Shown: piece by piece, positions 50,192 to 58,867 of the stretch
How the letters are laid out: each line of letters opens with the position of its first letter
How positions within the stretch are numbered: the stretch's first letter is position 1
Assembly (NCBI RefSeq): GCF_000620645.1
Contig: NZ_JIAV01000015.1
Location: forward strand, 62,001 to 126,000
Direction of reading: 5' to 3'
Source of the DNA: Nocardioides sp. URHA0032
Lineage (GTDB): Bacteria; Actinomycetota; Actinomycetes; Propionibacteriales; Nocardioidaceae
Length of the DNA stretch: 64,000 nucleotides
Translations under genes and position numbers: made by a program
The notes under the pieces: generated by a model
What the model saw: only the letters and a program-made list of their open reading frames with translations
Told to the model about the DNA's origin: nothing
Databases searched by the model: none

Positions 50192-51078
50192 GAGCCCAGC
50201 TCCGAGCGGTACGGCGGGTCCGCGCCGGGTCGTGACACGGTCACCGCCGCGGCGCGGGCGGCGTGCGCGAGGACCTCCTCGATCTCGGCGGTGCCGAGCC
50301 CGGCCGGCGACCGGTCCCACAGCGCATCGATGACCGCCGCGCCGAAGGTGTCGCCGGCGCCGATCGTGTCCGCGACCTCGACCGGGAGCGACGCGACCTC
50401 CACCGTCCGGTCCGCGCCCACCCAGGTCGCGCCCTCGCCACCGCGAGTCACCACCACGGCCGCCGGGCCGAGCGCGAGCAGGTGCCGCGCCGCGGTCTCG
50501 ATGTCGAGCTGCGGGTACAGCGCCGCCAGGTCCTCGTCGGAGGCCTTCACCAGGTCGGCGACGGCGGCCATCCGCTCGACCCGCCCGACCAGGTCGGGCC
50601 CGGTGCCGGTGATCGCGGGCCGGGCGTTGACGTCGTAGCTGATCGTCGACCTCCCGTGCAGCCCGGTCAGCAGGGCCAGCACCTGGCTGGCGCCGGGTTC
50701 GAGCACGGCGCCGATCGAGCAGACGTGCACCGCGACCGGCTGCCCGGGCTCGACCTCCCCGATCCGCCAGTCCAGGTCGAACTCGTACGACGCCGCGCCG
50801 TCGGCACCGATCGTGGCCGCGGCGGTCGCGGTCCGGTCCAGGACCAGCGGGTCGCCCGCGAGCTCCACGCCCGCCCCCGCCAGGTGGTCGGCCAGCAACC
50901 GGCCACGGGGGTCGTCGGCCCAGGCGGTCACGAAGCGCACCTCCCGCCCGAGCCGGCTCAGCGCCACCGCGACGTTCGCGGCGCTGCCGCCGGCGTACTC
51001 CGTGGTCGACCCGTCGGCCGCGTGCACGATGTCCACCAGGGACTCCCCCACCACCAGCACGTCACGGTCCATGGGCAT
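50188..51078 (-). CDS. PfkB-family carbohydrate kinase
   Basis: A 296-residue ribokinase-like sugar kinase. The N-terminal VVGESLVDIVHA and GGSAANVAVALSRLG bind sugar, and the C-terminal DTIGAGDTFGAA (about 250-261) holds the catalytic Asp and anion hole. It resembles fructokinases. Starts at 51078 (MPMDRD) or 51072 are possible. Only about 18 bp separate it from the divergent GntR gene, so they share regulatory DNA. The sugar is not certain. Confidence 0.88.
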   Translation of the reverse strand: MPMDRDVLVVGESLVDIVHAADGSTTEYAGGSAANVAVALSRLGREVRFVTAWADDPRGRLLADHLAGAGVELAGDPLVLDRTATAAATIGADGAASYEFDLDWRIGEVEPGQPVAVHVCSIGAVLEPGASQVLALLTGLHGRSTISYDVNARPAITGTGPDLVGRVERMAAVADLVKASDEDLAALYPQLDIETAARHLLALGPAAVVVTRGGEGATWVGADRTVEVASLPVEVADTIGAGDTFGAAVIDALWDRSPAGLGTAEIEEVLAHAARAAAVTVSRPGADPPYRSELGS

Positions 51079-51096
51079 GTCTCTACCATGCGGGAC

Positions 51097-51444
51097 ATGC
51101 AGGTCTTCGCGCTCGACGACGCCTCGGGCGTCCCGCCGTACGAGCAGCTGCGGGTCCAGGTCGCCTCGCGCGCGGCGTCCGGCGAGCTCCCGGCCGGCAC
51201 CCGGCTGCCGACGGTCCGCGCGCTGGCCGCGGAGCTGCACCTGGCCGTGAACACCGTCGCCAAGGCCTACCGGGCCCTCGAGACCGACGGCGTGATCACC
51301 ACCGAGGGCCGCCGCGGCACCTTCATCGCCTCCGCGCACGACTCCGCCGCAGCACACGACGCCGCGGCGACGTACGCCGCCCTCGCCCGCCACCAGGGCC
51401 TCACCCTCCCCGAGGCCCTGAACCTCGTCGAGCGGAGCTGGTGA
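51097..51444 (+). CDS. short GntR-family regulator (YtrA-like)
   Basis: A 115-residue regulator made almost entirely of the winged helix-turn-helix: SGVPPYEQLRVQ (about 10-21), LPTVRALAAELHLAVNTVAKAY and LETDGVITTEGRRGTF. The C-terminal part is a short helical tail, as in YtrA-type GntR proteins. TACCAT lies seven bases before ATG 51097, suggesting a leaderless start; an in-frame ATG at 51088 is the alternative. It is divergent from a sugar kinase and may control it. Confidence 0.85.
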   Translation: MQVFALDDASGVPPYEQLRVQVASRAASGELPAGTRLPTVRALAAELHLAVNTVAKAYRALETDGVITTEGRRGTFIASAHDSAAAHDAAATYAALARHQGLTLPEALNLVERSW

Positions 51445-51465
51445 CCGGTCCCCCGGTCGAAATGA

Positions 51466-51503
51466 CACCGGCCCGCCAGAGCAGGTGCTCTGACGGGCCG
51501 GTG
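51466..51503. terminator. bidirectional terminator between gntR and rplQ
   Basis: An 18-base arm starting CACCGGCCCG (51466-51483) pairs with 51486-51503 at 17 of 18 positions around a GG loop. It lies between the convergent gntR-like gene and rplQ, at the end of the ribosomal alpha operon. Confidence 0.7.
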
Positions 51504-51523
51504 GGTGAGTACGGCGAGAGGGC

Positions 51524-52144
51524 TCAGGCCTTCTCGTCCTCCTCGGTGCTCTCCTCGACTGCCGGGGCCTCGTCCGCGACGGGCTCCTCCTCGGCGACGA
51601 CGCTCTCCTCGGGCGACGCCTCCTCGGTGAGCTCGGTCGGAGCGTCGGCCGCGGTGTCCTCGGCGACGGTCTCGTCGACCACGGTGTCCTCGACGAGGGC
51701 GTCCTCGGCGACGGTCGACGTGGCGGTCTCGGCCGGAGCCGGGGCAGCCTCCGCGGTCTTCTTCGCCTTCGGGGCCGACGGCTTGTACGCCTCGGTCACC
51801 AGCTCGATCACGGCCATCGGCGCGTTGTCGCCCTTGCGGGGACCGATCTTGGTGATCCGGGTGTAGCCACCGGGACGCTCCGAGAACGTCGGCGCGATGT
51901 CCGTGAAGAGCGTGTGCACGACCGACTTGTCGCGGATGGTCTTGAGGACCTCGCGACGGTTGTGCAGGTCGCCCTTCTTCGCCTTGGTGATCAGCTTCTC
52001 GGCGTGCGGGCGCAGCGCGCGAGCCTTGGCCTCGGTGGTGGTGATCCGGCCGTGCTCGAAGAGCTGGGTGGCCAGGTTCGCGAGGATCAGGCGCTGGTGG
52101 GACGGGCTACCGCCGAGGCGGGGACCCTTGGTGGGCTTGGGCAT
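51524..52144 (-). CDS. rplQ: 50S ribosomal protein L17 with acidic C-terminal extension
   Basis: L17 lies near the exit-tunnel end of the large subunit. The core, about residues 1-118, begins [18 protein letters not shown] and has [21 protein letters not shown]. The next 88 residues form a low-complexity tail of Ala, Glu, Val, Thr and Asp ([10 protein letters not shown] to ESTEEDEKA) not present in E. coli. It is the last gene of the rpsM-rpsK-rpsD-rpoA-rplQ group, followed by a strong hairpin. Confidence 0.96.
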   Translation of the reverse strand: MPKPTKGPRLGGSPSHQRLILANLATQLFEHGRITTTEAKARALRPHAEKLITKAKKGDLHNRREVLKTIRDKSVVHTLFTDIAPTFSERPGGYTRITKIGPRKGDNAPMAVIELVTEAYKPSAPKAKKTAEAAPAPAETATSTVAEDALVEDTVVDETVAEDTAADAPTELTEEASPEESVVAEEEPVADEAPAVEESTEEDEKA

Positions 52145-52216
52145 TGCGTCTCTCTCATCTCTCCGGCCGTGTCAGGTACCGGGGTAGACGACCCGCGGGT
52201 GCGGGTCGATTTGGGA

Positions 52217-53233
52217 TCAGTACTGCTCGTCCTCGACGAAGGCGTCGTCGTCGTCATCGCCGTACGCCGCGAGCGCGGCGTGCGGGTCGAAGCCGGGCGC
52301 GCTGTCCTTGAGGGACAGGCCCATCTCGACCAGCTTGGCCTTGACCTCGTCGATCGACTTCGCACCGAAGTTGCGGATGTCGAGCAGGTCCTGCTCCGAG
52401 CGGCTGATGAGCTCACCCACGGTGTGGATGCCCTCGCGCTTGAGGCAGTTGTAGGAGCGGACGGTGAGCTGCAGGTCCTCGACCGGGAGGGCGAGGTCGG
52501 CCGCGAGCTGCTCGTCGACGGGCGACGGACCGATGTCGATGCCCTCGGCCTCGACGTTGAGCTCACGGGCCAGGCCGAACAGCTCGACCAGGGTCTTGCC
52601 GGCAGAGGCGATCGCGTCGCGGGGCCGGATCGACGGCTTGGTCTCGACGTCGATGACCAGCTTGTCGAAGTCCGTGCGCTGCTCGACACGGGTGGCCTCG
52701 ACCTTGTAGGTGACCTTGAGGACCGGGCTGTAGATCGAGTCGACCGGCATCCGGCCGATCTCGTTGTCCGCGCCCTTGTTCTGGACGGCGGACACGTAGC
52801 CGCGGCCACGCTCCACGACCAGCTCCATCTCCAGCTTGCCCTTGTCGGACAGGGTGGCGATCTTCAGCTCGGGGTTGTGGACCTCGACACCGGCCGGCGG
52901 CGCGATGTCCGCGGCGGTGACGTCACCGGCACCGGACTTGCGCAGGTACATGGTGACCGGCTCGTCGTGCTCCGAGGAGACGACCAGGCCCTTCAGGTTG
53001 AGGATGACCTCGGTGACGTCCTCCTTGACGCCCTCGATGGTCGAGAACTCGTGGAGGACGTTGTCGATCTTGATGCTCGTGACCGAGGCACCGGGGATCG
53101 AGCTGAGCAGGGTACGGCGGAGCGAGTTGCCCAGCGTGTAGCCGAAGCCGGGCTCCAGCGGCTCGATCACGAACCGCGAGCGGAACTCGTCGACGGACTC
53201 TTCCGACAGGGTGGGGCGCTGTGCGATGAGCAC
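52217..53233 (-). CDS. rpoA: RNA polymerase alpha subunit
   Basis: The assembly platform of RNA polymerase, 338 residues. The N-terminal domain (1-230) includes [19 protein letters not shown]; the C-terminal domain (about 255-315) includes [22 protein letters not shown] and [11 protein letters not shown], the contact for activators and UP elements. An acidic tail ends [16 protein letters not shown] 53233 gives [12 protein letters not shown] with AAAGGAAAG upstream. The order rpsD-rpoA-rplQ is conserved. Confidence 0.98.
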   Translation of the reverse strand: MLIAQRPTLSEESVDEFRSRFVIEPLEPGFGYTLGNSLRRTLLSSIPGASVTSIKIDNVLHEFSTIEGVKEDVTEVILNLKGLVVSSEHDEPVTMYLRKSGAGDVTAADIAPPAGVEVHNPELKIATLSDKGKLEMELVVERGRGYVSAVQNKGADNEIGRMPVDSIYSPVLKVTYKVEATRVEQRTDFDKLVIDVETKPSIRPRDAIASAGKTLVELFGLARELNVEAEGIDIGPSPVDEQLAADLALPVEDLQLTVRSYNCLKREGIHTVGELISRSEQDLLDIRNFGAKSIDEVKAKLVEMGLSLKDSAPGFDPHAALAAYGDDDDDAFVEDEQY

Positions 53234-53336
53234 TTGTTCTTTCCTTTCCGGACCCACCCGCTATTTGACGGGCCCGAACATGCTGACGACGGAAGGTGGG
53301 TGGGGGTGCCCCGCCGAGCCGGGACACCCTCCTGTG

Positions 53337-53945
53337 TCACTTCTTCGAGTAGTACTCGACGATGAGCTGCTCCTGGACCGGGAGGTCGATCTGGGCCCGG
53401 ACCGGGAGCTGGTGGACGAGGATGCGCATCCGCGACGGGATGGCCTCGAGCCATGCCGGGACGACGCGCTCGCCGTGGGTCTCGCGAGCCACGATGAACG
53501 GGGTCATCTCCAGCGACTTCTCACGCACGTCGATCACGTCGTGAGCGGCAACCTGGTACGACGGGATGTCGACCTTCTTGCCGTTCACCTTGAAGTGACC
53601 GTGCACGACGAGCTGGCGGGCGTGGCGACGGGTCCGGGCGAAGCCGGCGCGGTACACCACGTTGTCGAGGCGGCACTCCAGCAGCTGGAGCAGGTTGTCG
53701 CCGGTCTTGCCGGAGCGACGCGAGGCCTCGGTGTAGTAGTTGTGGAACTGCTTCTCCATCACACCGTAGGTGAAGCGCGCCTTCTGCTTCTCACGAAGCT
53801 GGAGGAGGTACTCGCTCTCCTTGATGCGGCCGCGGCCGTGCTGGCCGGGGGGGTACGGGCGACGCTCGTAGGACGAGTCGCCACCGACGAGGTCGACGCC
53901 GAGACGGCGCGACTTCCGGGTCATGGGGCCGATGTAACGGGCCAT
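53337..53945 (-). CDS. rpsD: 30S ribosomal protein S4 (zinc-free form)
   Basis: A primary 16S rRNA-binding and assembly protein, 202 residues. The N-terminus MARYIGPMTRKSRRLGVDL lacks the four-cysteine zinc site, so it is the C-minus form. The S4 RNA-binding domain (about 92-155) has RLDNVVYRAGFA and ARQLVVHGHFKVNG. It lies 30 bp after rpsK and 103 bp before rpoA on the transcript. Confidence 0.98.
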   Translation of the reverse strand: MARYIGPMTRKSRRLGVDLVGGDSSYERRPYPPGQHGRGRIKESEYLLQLREKQKARFTYGVMEKQFHNYYTEASRRSGKTGDNLLQLLECRLDNVVYRAGFARTRRHARQLVVHGHFKVNGKKVDIPSYQVAAHDVIDVREKSLEMTPFIVARETHGERVVPAWLEAIPSRMRILVHQLPVRAQIDLPVQEQLIVEYYSKK

Positions 53946-53975
53946 TTCTACAAGTCTCCTGTTCTCGGTCGCGGG

Positions 53976-54383
53976 TCAGACGCGGCGACGCTTGGGCGGG
54001 CGGCAGCCGTTGTGGGGCGTGGGCGTGACGTCCTGGATGGTGCCGACCTCGAGGCCGATCGCACCCAGGGATCGGATCGCCGTCTCGCGGCCCGAGCCCG
54101 GGCCCTTCACGAAGACGTCGATCTTCTTCATGCCGTGCTCCATCGCCCGGCGGCCCGCGGCCTCCGCGGCCATCTGCGCTGCGAACGGGGTGGACTTGCG
54201 GGAGCCCTTGAAGCCGACGGTGCCGGCCGAGGCCCACGAGATCACCGCACCGGTCGGGTCGGTGATCGTGACGATCGTGTTGTTGAACGTGCTCTTGATG
54301 TGGGCTTCGCCCGTCGCGACGTTCTTCTTCTCCTTGCGGCGCACCTTCTTGGCGCCGGCCGCGGTGCGGCTCTTGGGAGGCAT
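53976..54383 (-). CDS. rpsK: 30S ribosomal protein S11
   Basis: A platform protein near the mRNA exit, 135 residues. Family segments include [25 protein letters not shown] and [11 protein letters not shown]; the C-terminus is basic ([18 protein letters not shown]). AGGAGATAACTGC precedes the ATG. It is separated from rpsM by a 98 bp gap containing a REP-like palindrome. Confidence 0.98.
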   Translation of the reverse strand: MPPKSRTAAGAKKVRRKEKKNVATGEAHIKSTFNNTIVTITDPTGAVISWASAGTVGFKGSRKSTPFAAQMAAEAAGRRAMEHGMKKIDVFVKGPGSGRETAIRSLGAIGLEVGTIQDVTPTPHNGCRPPKRRRV

Positions 54384-54430
54384 GCAGTTATCTCCTGAAG
54401 TAGCTGGTCTGGTGGTTGATCAGACGGCGT

Positions 54431-54482
54431 TCGGTGGTCGAGTAGCAGTTCGCGAGGTACGAGCGAACGGCGTATCGAGACC
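54431..54482. repeat. REP-like palindromic element between rpsM and rpsK
   Basis: A 52-base element begins TCGGTGGTCGAGTAGCAG and ends GTATCGAGACC, with an inner inverted repeat GTTCGC (54448-54453) / GCGAAC (54463-54468) around a nine-base loop. Its ends resemble the extragenic palindromes (GGTTTCGAGAC...GACCACCGA) recalled from Nocardioides genomes. The last base is the first base of the rpsM stop triplet. Confidence 0.55.
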
Positions 54483-54856
54483 TACTTGGCCTTCTTCTTG
54501 CCGGCAACCGTGCGCTTCGGACCCTTGCGGGTGCGAGCGTTGGTCTTGGTGCGCTGACCGCGGACCGGGAGGCCCTGGCGGTGACGGCGACCCTGGTAGC
54601 TGCCGATCTCGATCTTGCGACGGATGTCGGCCTGGACCTCACGACGGAGGTCACCCTCGATCTTGAAGTTGCCCTCGATCTCGTCACGGAGCTTGACCAG
54701 CTCTTCGTCACCCAGCTGGTGGACGCGCAGGTCCGGGTTCACACCGGTGGCCTGCAGGACCTGCTGGGCGCGAGTACGGCCGATGCCGTAGATGTAGGTG
54801 AGTGCGATCTCGATGCGCTTGTCGCGCGGGAGGTCGACACCAACGAGGCGTGCCAT
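54482..54856 (-). CDS. rpsM: 30S ribosomal protein S13
   Basis: A head protein contacting P-site tRNA and the large subunit, 124 residues. It starts [21 protein letters not shown] and ends in the basic tail [26 protein letters not shown]. It is first in its conserved group, preceded by a 237 bp gap after rpmJ with hairpins and room for its own promoter. Confidence 0.98.
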   Translation of the reverse strand: MARLVGVDLPRDKRIEIALTYIYGIGRTRAQQVLQATGVNPDLRVHQLGDEELVKLRDEIEGNFKIEGDLRREVQADIRRKIEIGSYQGRRHRQGLPVRGQRTKTNARTRKGPKRTVAGKKKAK

Positions 54857-55012
54857 GTGGCGGTTTCCAATCGGTTGTTCGCAGCGGTTTCGGTCGTGTC
54901 GCGCCCCGGCCTCGTGTGTCCGGGCTCCGGCCGTCTGCTCCGGAGGTGTTTCGCACCGTCGTACGACGGGCTAGCGATCACGTTGTGGTGTTCAGTTGTG
55001 CTGTTCAAACAT

Positions 55013-55076
55013 GTGTGACCCCGCTTCGCGGGCTCACACGGCGCGCTCCCCTTCGGGCATCCCTGACTTCGTCAGG
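55013..55076 (-). terminator. two hairpins between rpmJ and rpsM
   Basis: GTGTGACCCCGC (55013-55024) pairs with GCGGGCTCACAC (55028-55039) with one mismatch around TTC, and CCTGAC (55062-55067) pairs with GTCAGG (55071-55076). On the transcript both come directly after rpmJ, followed by TGTTTG. They could terminate or attenuate transcription into rpsM. Confidence 0.5.
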
Positions 55077-55093
55077 TCTGCCCTCGTGGAGCT

Positions 55094-55207
55094 TCAGCCC
55101 TGGCGCTGCTTGTGGCGCGGGTTCTCGCAGATCACCATGACGCGGCCGTGGCGACGGATCACCTTGCACTTGTCACAGATCGGCTTGACGCTCGGCTTGA
55201 CCTTCAC
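55094..55207 (-). CDS. rpmJ: 50S ribosomal protein L36 (zinc-binding form)
   Basis: The smallest large-subunit protein, 37 residues: [19 protein letters not shown] then [13 protein letters not shown]. Cys11, Cys14, Cys27 and His32 form the zinc site, so this is the C-plus form. The GTG at 55207 has AAAGGGCCTGACA upstream. It lies 32 bp after infA, the usual neighbour. Confidence 0.97.
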   Translation of the reverse strand: MKVKPSVKPICDKCKVIRRHGRVMVICENPRHKQRQG

Positions 55208-55239
55208 TGTCAGGCCCTTTCGTTCGGCTGCGGATGTGC

Positions 55240-55461
55240 TTACTTGTAGCGGTAGACGATCCGACCCCGGGTGAGGTCGTACGGCGAGAGCTCCACCACC
55301 ACGCGGTCCTCGGGGAGGATCCGGATGTAGTGCTGGCGCATCTTGCCGCTGATGTGGGCGAGAACCTTGTGACCGTTGCTCAGCTCGACGCGGAACATGG
55401 CATTCGGAAGGGCCTCCACGACGGTGCCCTCGATCTCGATCACGCCTTCTTTCTTCGGCAT
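55240..55461 (-). CDS. infA: translation initiation factor IF-1
   Basis: A single OB-fold protein that blocks the A site during initiation. The 73 residues start [14 protein letters not shown], with [22 protein letters not shown] and [14 protein letters not shown] 55461 was chosen by family length; GTG 55470 would add three residues. A leader of about 190 bases runs from the probable promoter at 55658-55688. Confidence 0.97.
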   Translation of the reverse strand: MPKKEGVIEIEGTVVEALPNAMFRVELSNGHKVLAHISGKMRQHYIRILPEDRVVVELSPYDLTRGRIVYRYK

Positions 55462-55657
55462 GTCCTCCACAATCTGTTGATCGGTTGTCTACCGTGACCC
55501 GGGAACCTCCGCCCCCTGGTGGGACGGTGGACCTCGTGAAGCCGCCAGTGGACCTCATCCCCGGGCACGCGCACGAGCCACTCCGAGGAGTGATTCGGTT
55601 GGTGTTCCGGGCAGCCGCGAGGCACCACGAAGCAGACCCACGTTGGGCCGACATGCC

Positions 55658-55688
55658 AGTCTAGTCGCAAACGGCGGCGAAACTCTAA
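55658..55688 (-). promoter_or_regulatory. probable infA-rpmJ promoter
   Basis: On the minus strand TTAGAG (55683-55688) and TAGACT (55658-55663) are 19 bases apart. They lie just past the 3' end of the LLM oxidoreductase gene and would let infA be transcribed independently of the upstream genes. Confidence 0.45.
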
Positions 55689-55698
55689 TCCGCCGGGG

Positions 55699-56742
55699 TC
55701 ACGCCAGCAGGCGCAGCGTGTGCTCGCGAGCGGGGCTCGCACCCGGCTCGGTCCCGGTGAACGCACCGGCCACCGGGTGCACCATCACCTCGTCGACGCC
55801 GTACGTCGCGGCGAGCTCCTCGATCCGGGCCCGTGCGCGGTCGGGGGCGCCGATCACCCAGCGCTCGGCCATCGTCTCGAGCAGCTCGAGGTGCGCCTGC
55901 GGGAGCTCGACCTTCTCGGCCTCCTCCACGAGGCGCTGCGGGAGCAGCTCCTGGCCGGTGCGCAGGGCCAGCATGGCCTGGAGCTGCGGCAGCGCGAGCC
56001 GGGCCGCCTCCTCCTCGGTCTCCGCGACCACGGCGTTCACGGTCAGGAAGGTCTGTGGCTGCGCCAGCTCCGGCGACGGCCGGAAGCTGTCGCGGTAGAG
56101 CGCGAGCGCCTCGGCCGTGCCGCTGCCGGAGAAGTGGTGCGCGAAGACGTACGGCATCCCCTTCTCCGCGGCGAGCCGCGCCGAGTAGTCGGAGGAGCCG
56201 AGCAGCCAGATCGCGGGCACGGACGTCGCGCGCGGCGTCGCGCGCAGCGGGTAGGTCCGTCCCTGGATGCCGAGCCCGACGCCCGAGGGCTCCATCATCG
56301 CGAGCACGTTGTCGACGTACTCGGGGAACCGGTTGACCGCCTCGTCGCTCACGCCGCCGGCACCGTGGCGGAGGGCGTACGACGTGACCGGGTCGCTGCC
56401 GGGGGCCCGGCCGATGCCGAGGTCGATCCGGCCCGGGAACGCCGCCTCGAGCAGCGCGAACTGCTCGGCGACCACCAGCGGGGCGTGGTTCGGCAGCATC
56501 ACGCCGCCCGAGCCGACCCGGATGCCGGACGTGGCACCGGCCACCAGCCCGATCAGCACCGGCGGGTTCGTCGCGGCGACCGCGGGCATGTTGTGGTGCT
56601 CGGCCAGCCAGTAGCGGCGGTACCCGAGCTCGTCGGCCGTCCGCGCCAGCGACAGCGTCGCCGAGACCGCGTCGGCCGTGGTCTGGTCGCTGCGGACCGG
56701 GACCAGGTCGAGCACGGACAGGACAGGACGGCGTTCGCTCAC
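55699..56742 (-). CDS. LLM-class flavin-dependent oxidoreductase
   Basis: A 347-residue bacterial-luciferase-like monooxygenase barrel using FMNH2 or F420. It starts SVLDLVPVRSDQT and contains YWLAEHHNMPAVA, IRVGSGGVMLPNHAPL and IDLGIGRAPGSDP, features of the MsnO8/YhbW group. The start is a GTG at 56742 without a well-spaced ribosome site. It lies after terC in the same direction, inside what is usually a continuous ribosomal block. Substrate unknown. Confidence 0.88.
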   Translation of the reverse strand: MSERRPVLSVLDLVPVRSDQTTADAVSATLSLARTADELGYRRYWLAEHHNMPAVAATNPPVLIGLVAGATSGIRVGSGGVMLPNHAPLVVAEQFALLEAAFPGRIDLGIGRAPGSDPVTSYALRHGAGGVSDEAVNRFPEYVDNVLAMMEPSGVGLGIQGRTYPLRATPRATSVPAIWLLGSSDYSARLAAEKGMPYVFAHHFSGSGTAEALALYRDSFRPSPELAQPQTFLTVNAVVAETEEEAARLALPQLQAMLALRTGQELLPQRLVEEAEKVELPQAHLELLETMAERWVIGAPDRARARIEELAATYGVDEVMVHPVAGAFTGTEPGASPAREHTLRLLA

Positions 56743-56770
56743 TCCTGGGCAACCGCGGCGGGAGGGCCTG

Positions 56771-57802
56771 CTATTCCGGCCCGGCCTCGTCCGGCGACCG
56801 CAGCGAGCTGGTGCGCTCGGCGATCTCGTCGGCCGACATGTTCCGCGACCGGGCCAGGCTGGCGATCGCCGTGACGGCCAGGGTCACCACGATCACGCCG
56901 AGGCTGGCCAGCGCGGAGATCTCGGGCACGTCGAGGGGCTCGCCCCCGTTGATGAACGGCAGCTCGTTGGTGTGCAGCGCGTGCAGGACCAGCTTCACCC
57001 CGATGAACGCGAGCACGAACGCGAGCCCCAGCGACAGGTAGATGAGCCGCTTCAGCAGTCCGCCGAGGAGGAAGTAGAGCTGGCGCAGGCCCATCAGCGC
57101 GAAGACGTTCGCGGTGAACACCAGGTAGGGCTCCTGGGTGATGCCGAAGATCGCCGGGATCGAGTCGAGCGCGAACAGCAGGTCGGTGGTGCCCAGCGCG
57201 ATGATCACGATCAGCATCGGCGACACGAAGCGGGCGCCGTCGACCCGGTAGAACAGCTTGAGCCCGCGGTACTCCTCGCCGACGTTGAGGTGGCGCTGGG
57301 CGAACCTCACCACCCGGTTGTTCTCCGGGTGCTCGTCCTCGTGGCTGCGGTAGCTCCGCACCAGGGTGACGGCCGTGTAGACCAGGAACGCGCCGAACAC
57401 GTAGAACACCCACGCGAAGTTCTCGATCAGCTGGTAGCCGAGCGCGATGAAGATGCCGCGGAAGACCAGCGCCAGGATGATGCCCACCATCAGGGCCTCC
57501 TGCTGGTACTCGCGGGGCACCCGCAGCGCGGCCATCAGCACGATGAACACGAACAGGTTGTCGATGGACAGCGAGTACTCGGTCAGCCAGCCGGCGTAGA
57601 ACTGCACCCCGAGGTCGTGGCCGTGGGAGATCCAGATCCAGGCGCCGAACACGACGGCGGCGCCGATGTAGACGCTGAGCGCGACGATGCACTCGCGGAA
57701 CGACGGCTCGTGCGGATCGCGGGCGATGACGACGACGTCGAACAGCAGCACCGCGCAGGTGACGCCGATCGTGACGGCCCATTCGATGGTGGAGATCTCC
57801 AC
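56771..57802 (-). CDS. terC: TerC-family integral membrane protein
   Basis: A 343-residue membrane protein with about nine helices. Conserved acidic residues in the membrane lie in TEYSLSIDNLFVF (about 73-85) and DLLFALDSIPAIFG (about 208-221), the signature of TerC/Alx proteins that export or deliver manganese. A yybP-ykoY riboswitch lies directly upstream, which supports Mn(II)-dependent control. It follows map in the same direction and precedes the LLM gene. Confidence 0.92.
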   Translation of the reverse strand: MEISTIEWAVTIGVTCAVLLFDVVVIARDPHEPSFRECIVALSVYIGAAVVFGAWIWISHGHDLGVQFYAGWLTEYSLSIDNLFVFIVLMAALRVPREYQQEALMVGIILALVFRGIFIALGYQLIENFAWVFYVFGAFLVYTAVTLVRSYRSHEDEHPENNRVVRFAQRHLNVGEEYRGLKLFYRVDGARFVSPMLIVIIALGTTDLLFALDSIPAIFGITQEPYLVFTANVFALMGLRQLYFLLGGLLKRLIYLSLGLAFVLAFIGVKLVLHALHTNELPFINGGEPLDVPEISALASLGVIVVTLAVTAIASLARSRNMSADEIAERTSSLRSPDEAGPE

Positions 57803-57835
57803 GGTTGTGCTCCTGAGGCAGGGGACGAGTGAACG

Positions 57836-57925
57836 TCAGGAGTCTCTTCCGCCGTCAGCCGACGACCCACGGACCCGGAGCATGCTCGTGTTGACGAGTC
57901 CGCAGCGAAGGAATACTCCCCCCTG
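57836..57925 (-). promoter_or_regulatory. yybP-ykoY (manganese) riboswitch
   Basis: Read on the minus strand, the leader of terC contains the family's conserved parts in order: GGGGAGTA (57914-57921), CTCGTCAACACGAG for the P3/L3 loop, a GC-rich variable stem, and AAGAGACTCC closing P1 (GGAGT with ACTCC at 57839-57843). It ends about 34 bases before the terC start. Such aptamers bind Mn(II) and switch on TerC/MntP-type genes. Located from conserved motifs, not from a covariance model. Confidence 0.82.
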
Positions 57926-57945
57926 CGGTACCCATCCTGACACAG

Positions 57946-58782
57946 CTAACCGCGGCCGCCGTACTCGACGCCCAGCGCGGACAGCGCCGCCTCGCCCCCG
58001 TCGAGGGCCGTCAGCACCCAGGTGCCGGTGCTGGTCAGCGTGAAGGTGTGCTCGAAGTGGGCGGCCCAGCTGCCATCGTCGGTGACCACGGTCCAGTCGT
58101 CCTCGAGGAGCGTGGTCTCCTTGGTGCCGAGGGTGACCATCGGCTCCACGGCGAGCGCCAGGCCCTCGACCAGCTTCGGTCCCCTGCCGGGCCGGCCGTA
58201 GTTGGGCACGTTCGGCGGCTGGTGCATGGCCGTGCCGATGCCGTGGCCCGTGTAGTCCTCGAGGATGCCGTAGCGGCCCTGGCCGCGGACGTGGCGCTCG
58301 ACGGCGTGGGAGATGTCGGTGACCCGGCCGCCGAGGTGCGCGGCCGCGATGCCGCGCCACATGGCCTCCTCGGTGACCCGCATCAGCTCGGTCACCTCGG
58401 CGGGCACCGCTCCGATCGCGACGGTGATCGCCGCGTCGCCGTGCCAGCCCTGGCCGGCGTCGTCGGCGACGATCGCACCGCAGTCGATCGAGATCACGTC
58501 GCCGTCGGCCAGCACCCGGCCGCCCGGGATGCCGTGCACGACCTCGTCGTTGACCGACGCGCAGATGGAGGCGGGGAAGCCGTGGTAGCCCTGGAAGGAC
58601 GGGACCGCTCCGGACGAGCGGATGTTGTCCTCCGCGAGGGCGTCCAGCTCGGCGGTCGTGACACCGGCGCGGACCTGGCCGCGCAGCAGCTCGAGCGTCC
58701 GGCCGACCACGAGACCGGCCCGTCGCATCGCGTCGATCTGCTCCGGCGTCTTGATCTCGACACCACGGTCGAAGAGGGTCAT
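57946..58782 (-). CDS. map: methionine aminopeptidase, type I
   Basis: Removes the initiator methionine from nascent proteins. The 278-residue pita-bread enzyme has the substrate His in YHGFPASICAS, metal Asp residues in SIDCGAIVADD and WHGDAAIT, the metal His in GHGIGTAMHQPPNV, and Glu residues in ALAVEPMV and FEHTFTL. ATG 58782 follows GGGGGAGGTGAG. It comes 85 bp after adk in the secY-adk-map order. Confidence 0.96.
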   Translation of the reverse strand: MTLFDRGVEIKTPEQIDAMRRAGLVVGRTLELLRGQVRAGVTTAELDALAEDNIRSSGAVPSFQGYHGFPASICASVNDEVVHGIPGGRVLADGDVISIDCGAIVADDAGQGWHGDAAITVAIGAVPAEVTELMRVTEEAMWRGIAAAHLGGRVTDISHAVERHVRGQGRYGILEDYTGHGIGTAMHQPPNVPNYGRPGRGPKLVEGLALAVEPMVTLGTKETTLLEDDWTVVTDDGSWAAHFEHTFTLTSTGTWVLTALDGGEAALSALGVEYGGRG

Positions 58783-58867
58783 CGCTGCCTCACCTCCCCC
58801 CTGGGTCTGGGCACGCCCGCCGCGGCTCGCTCGACCACCATCGGCGGGTCCGCCCCCGGGTCCCGGC

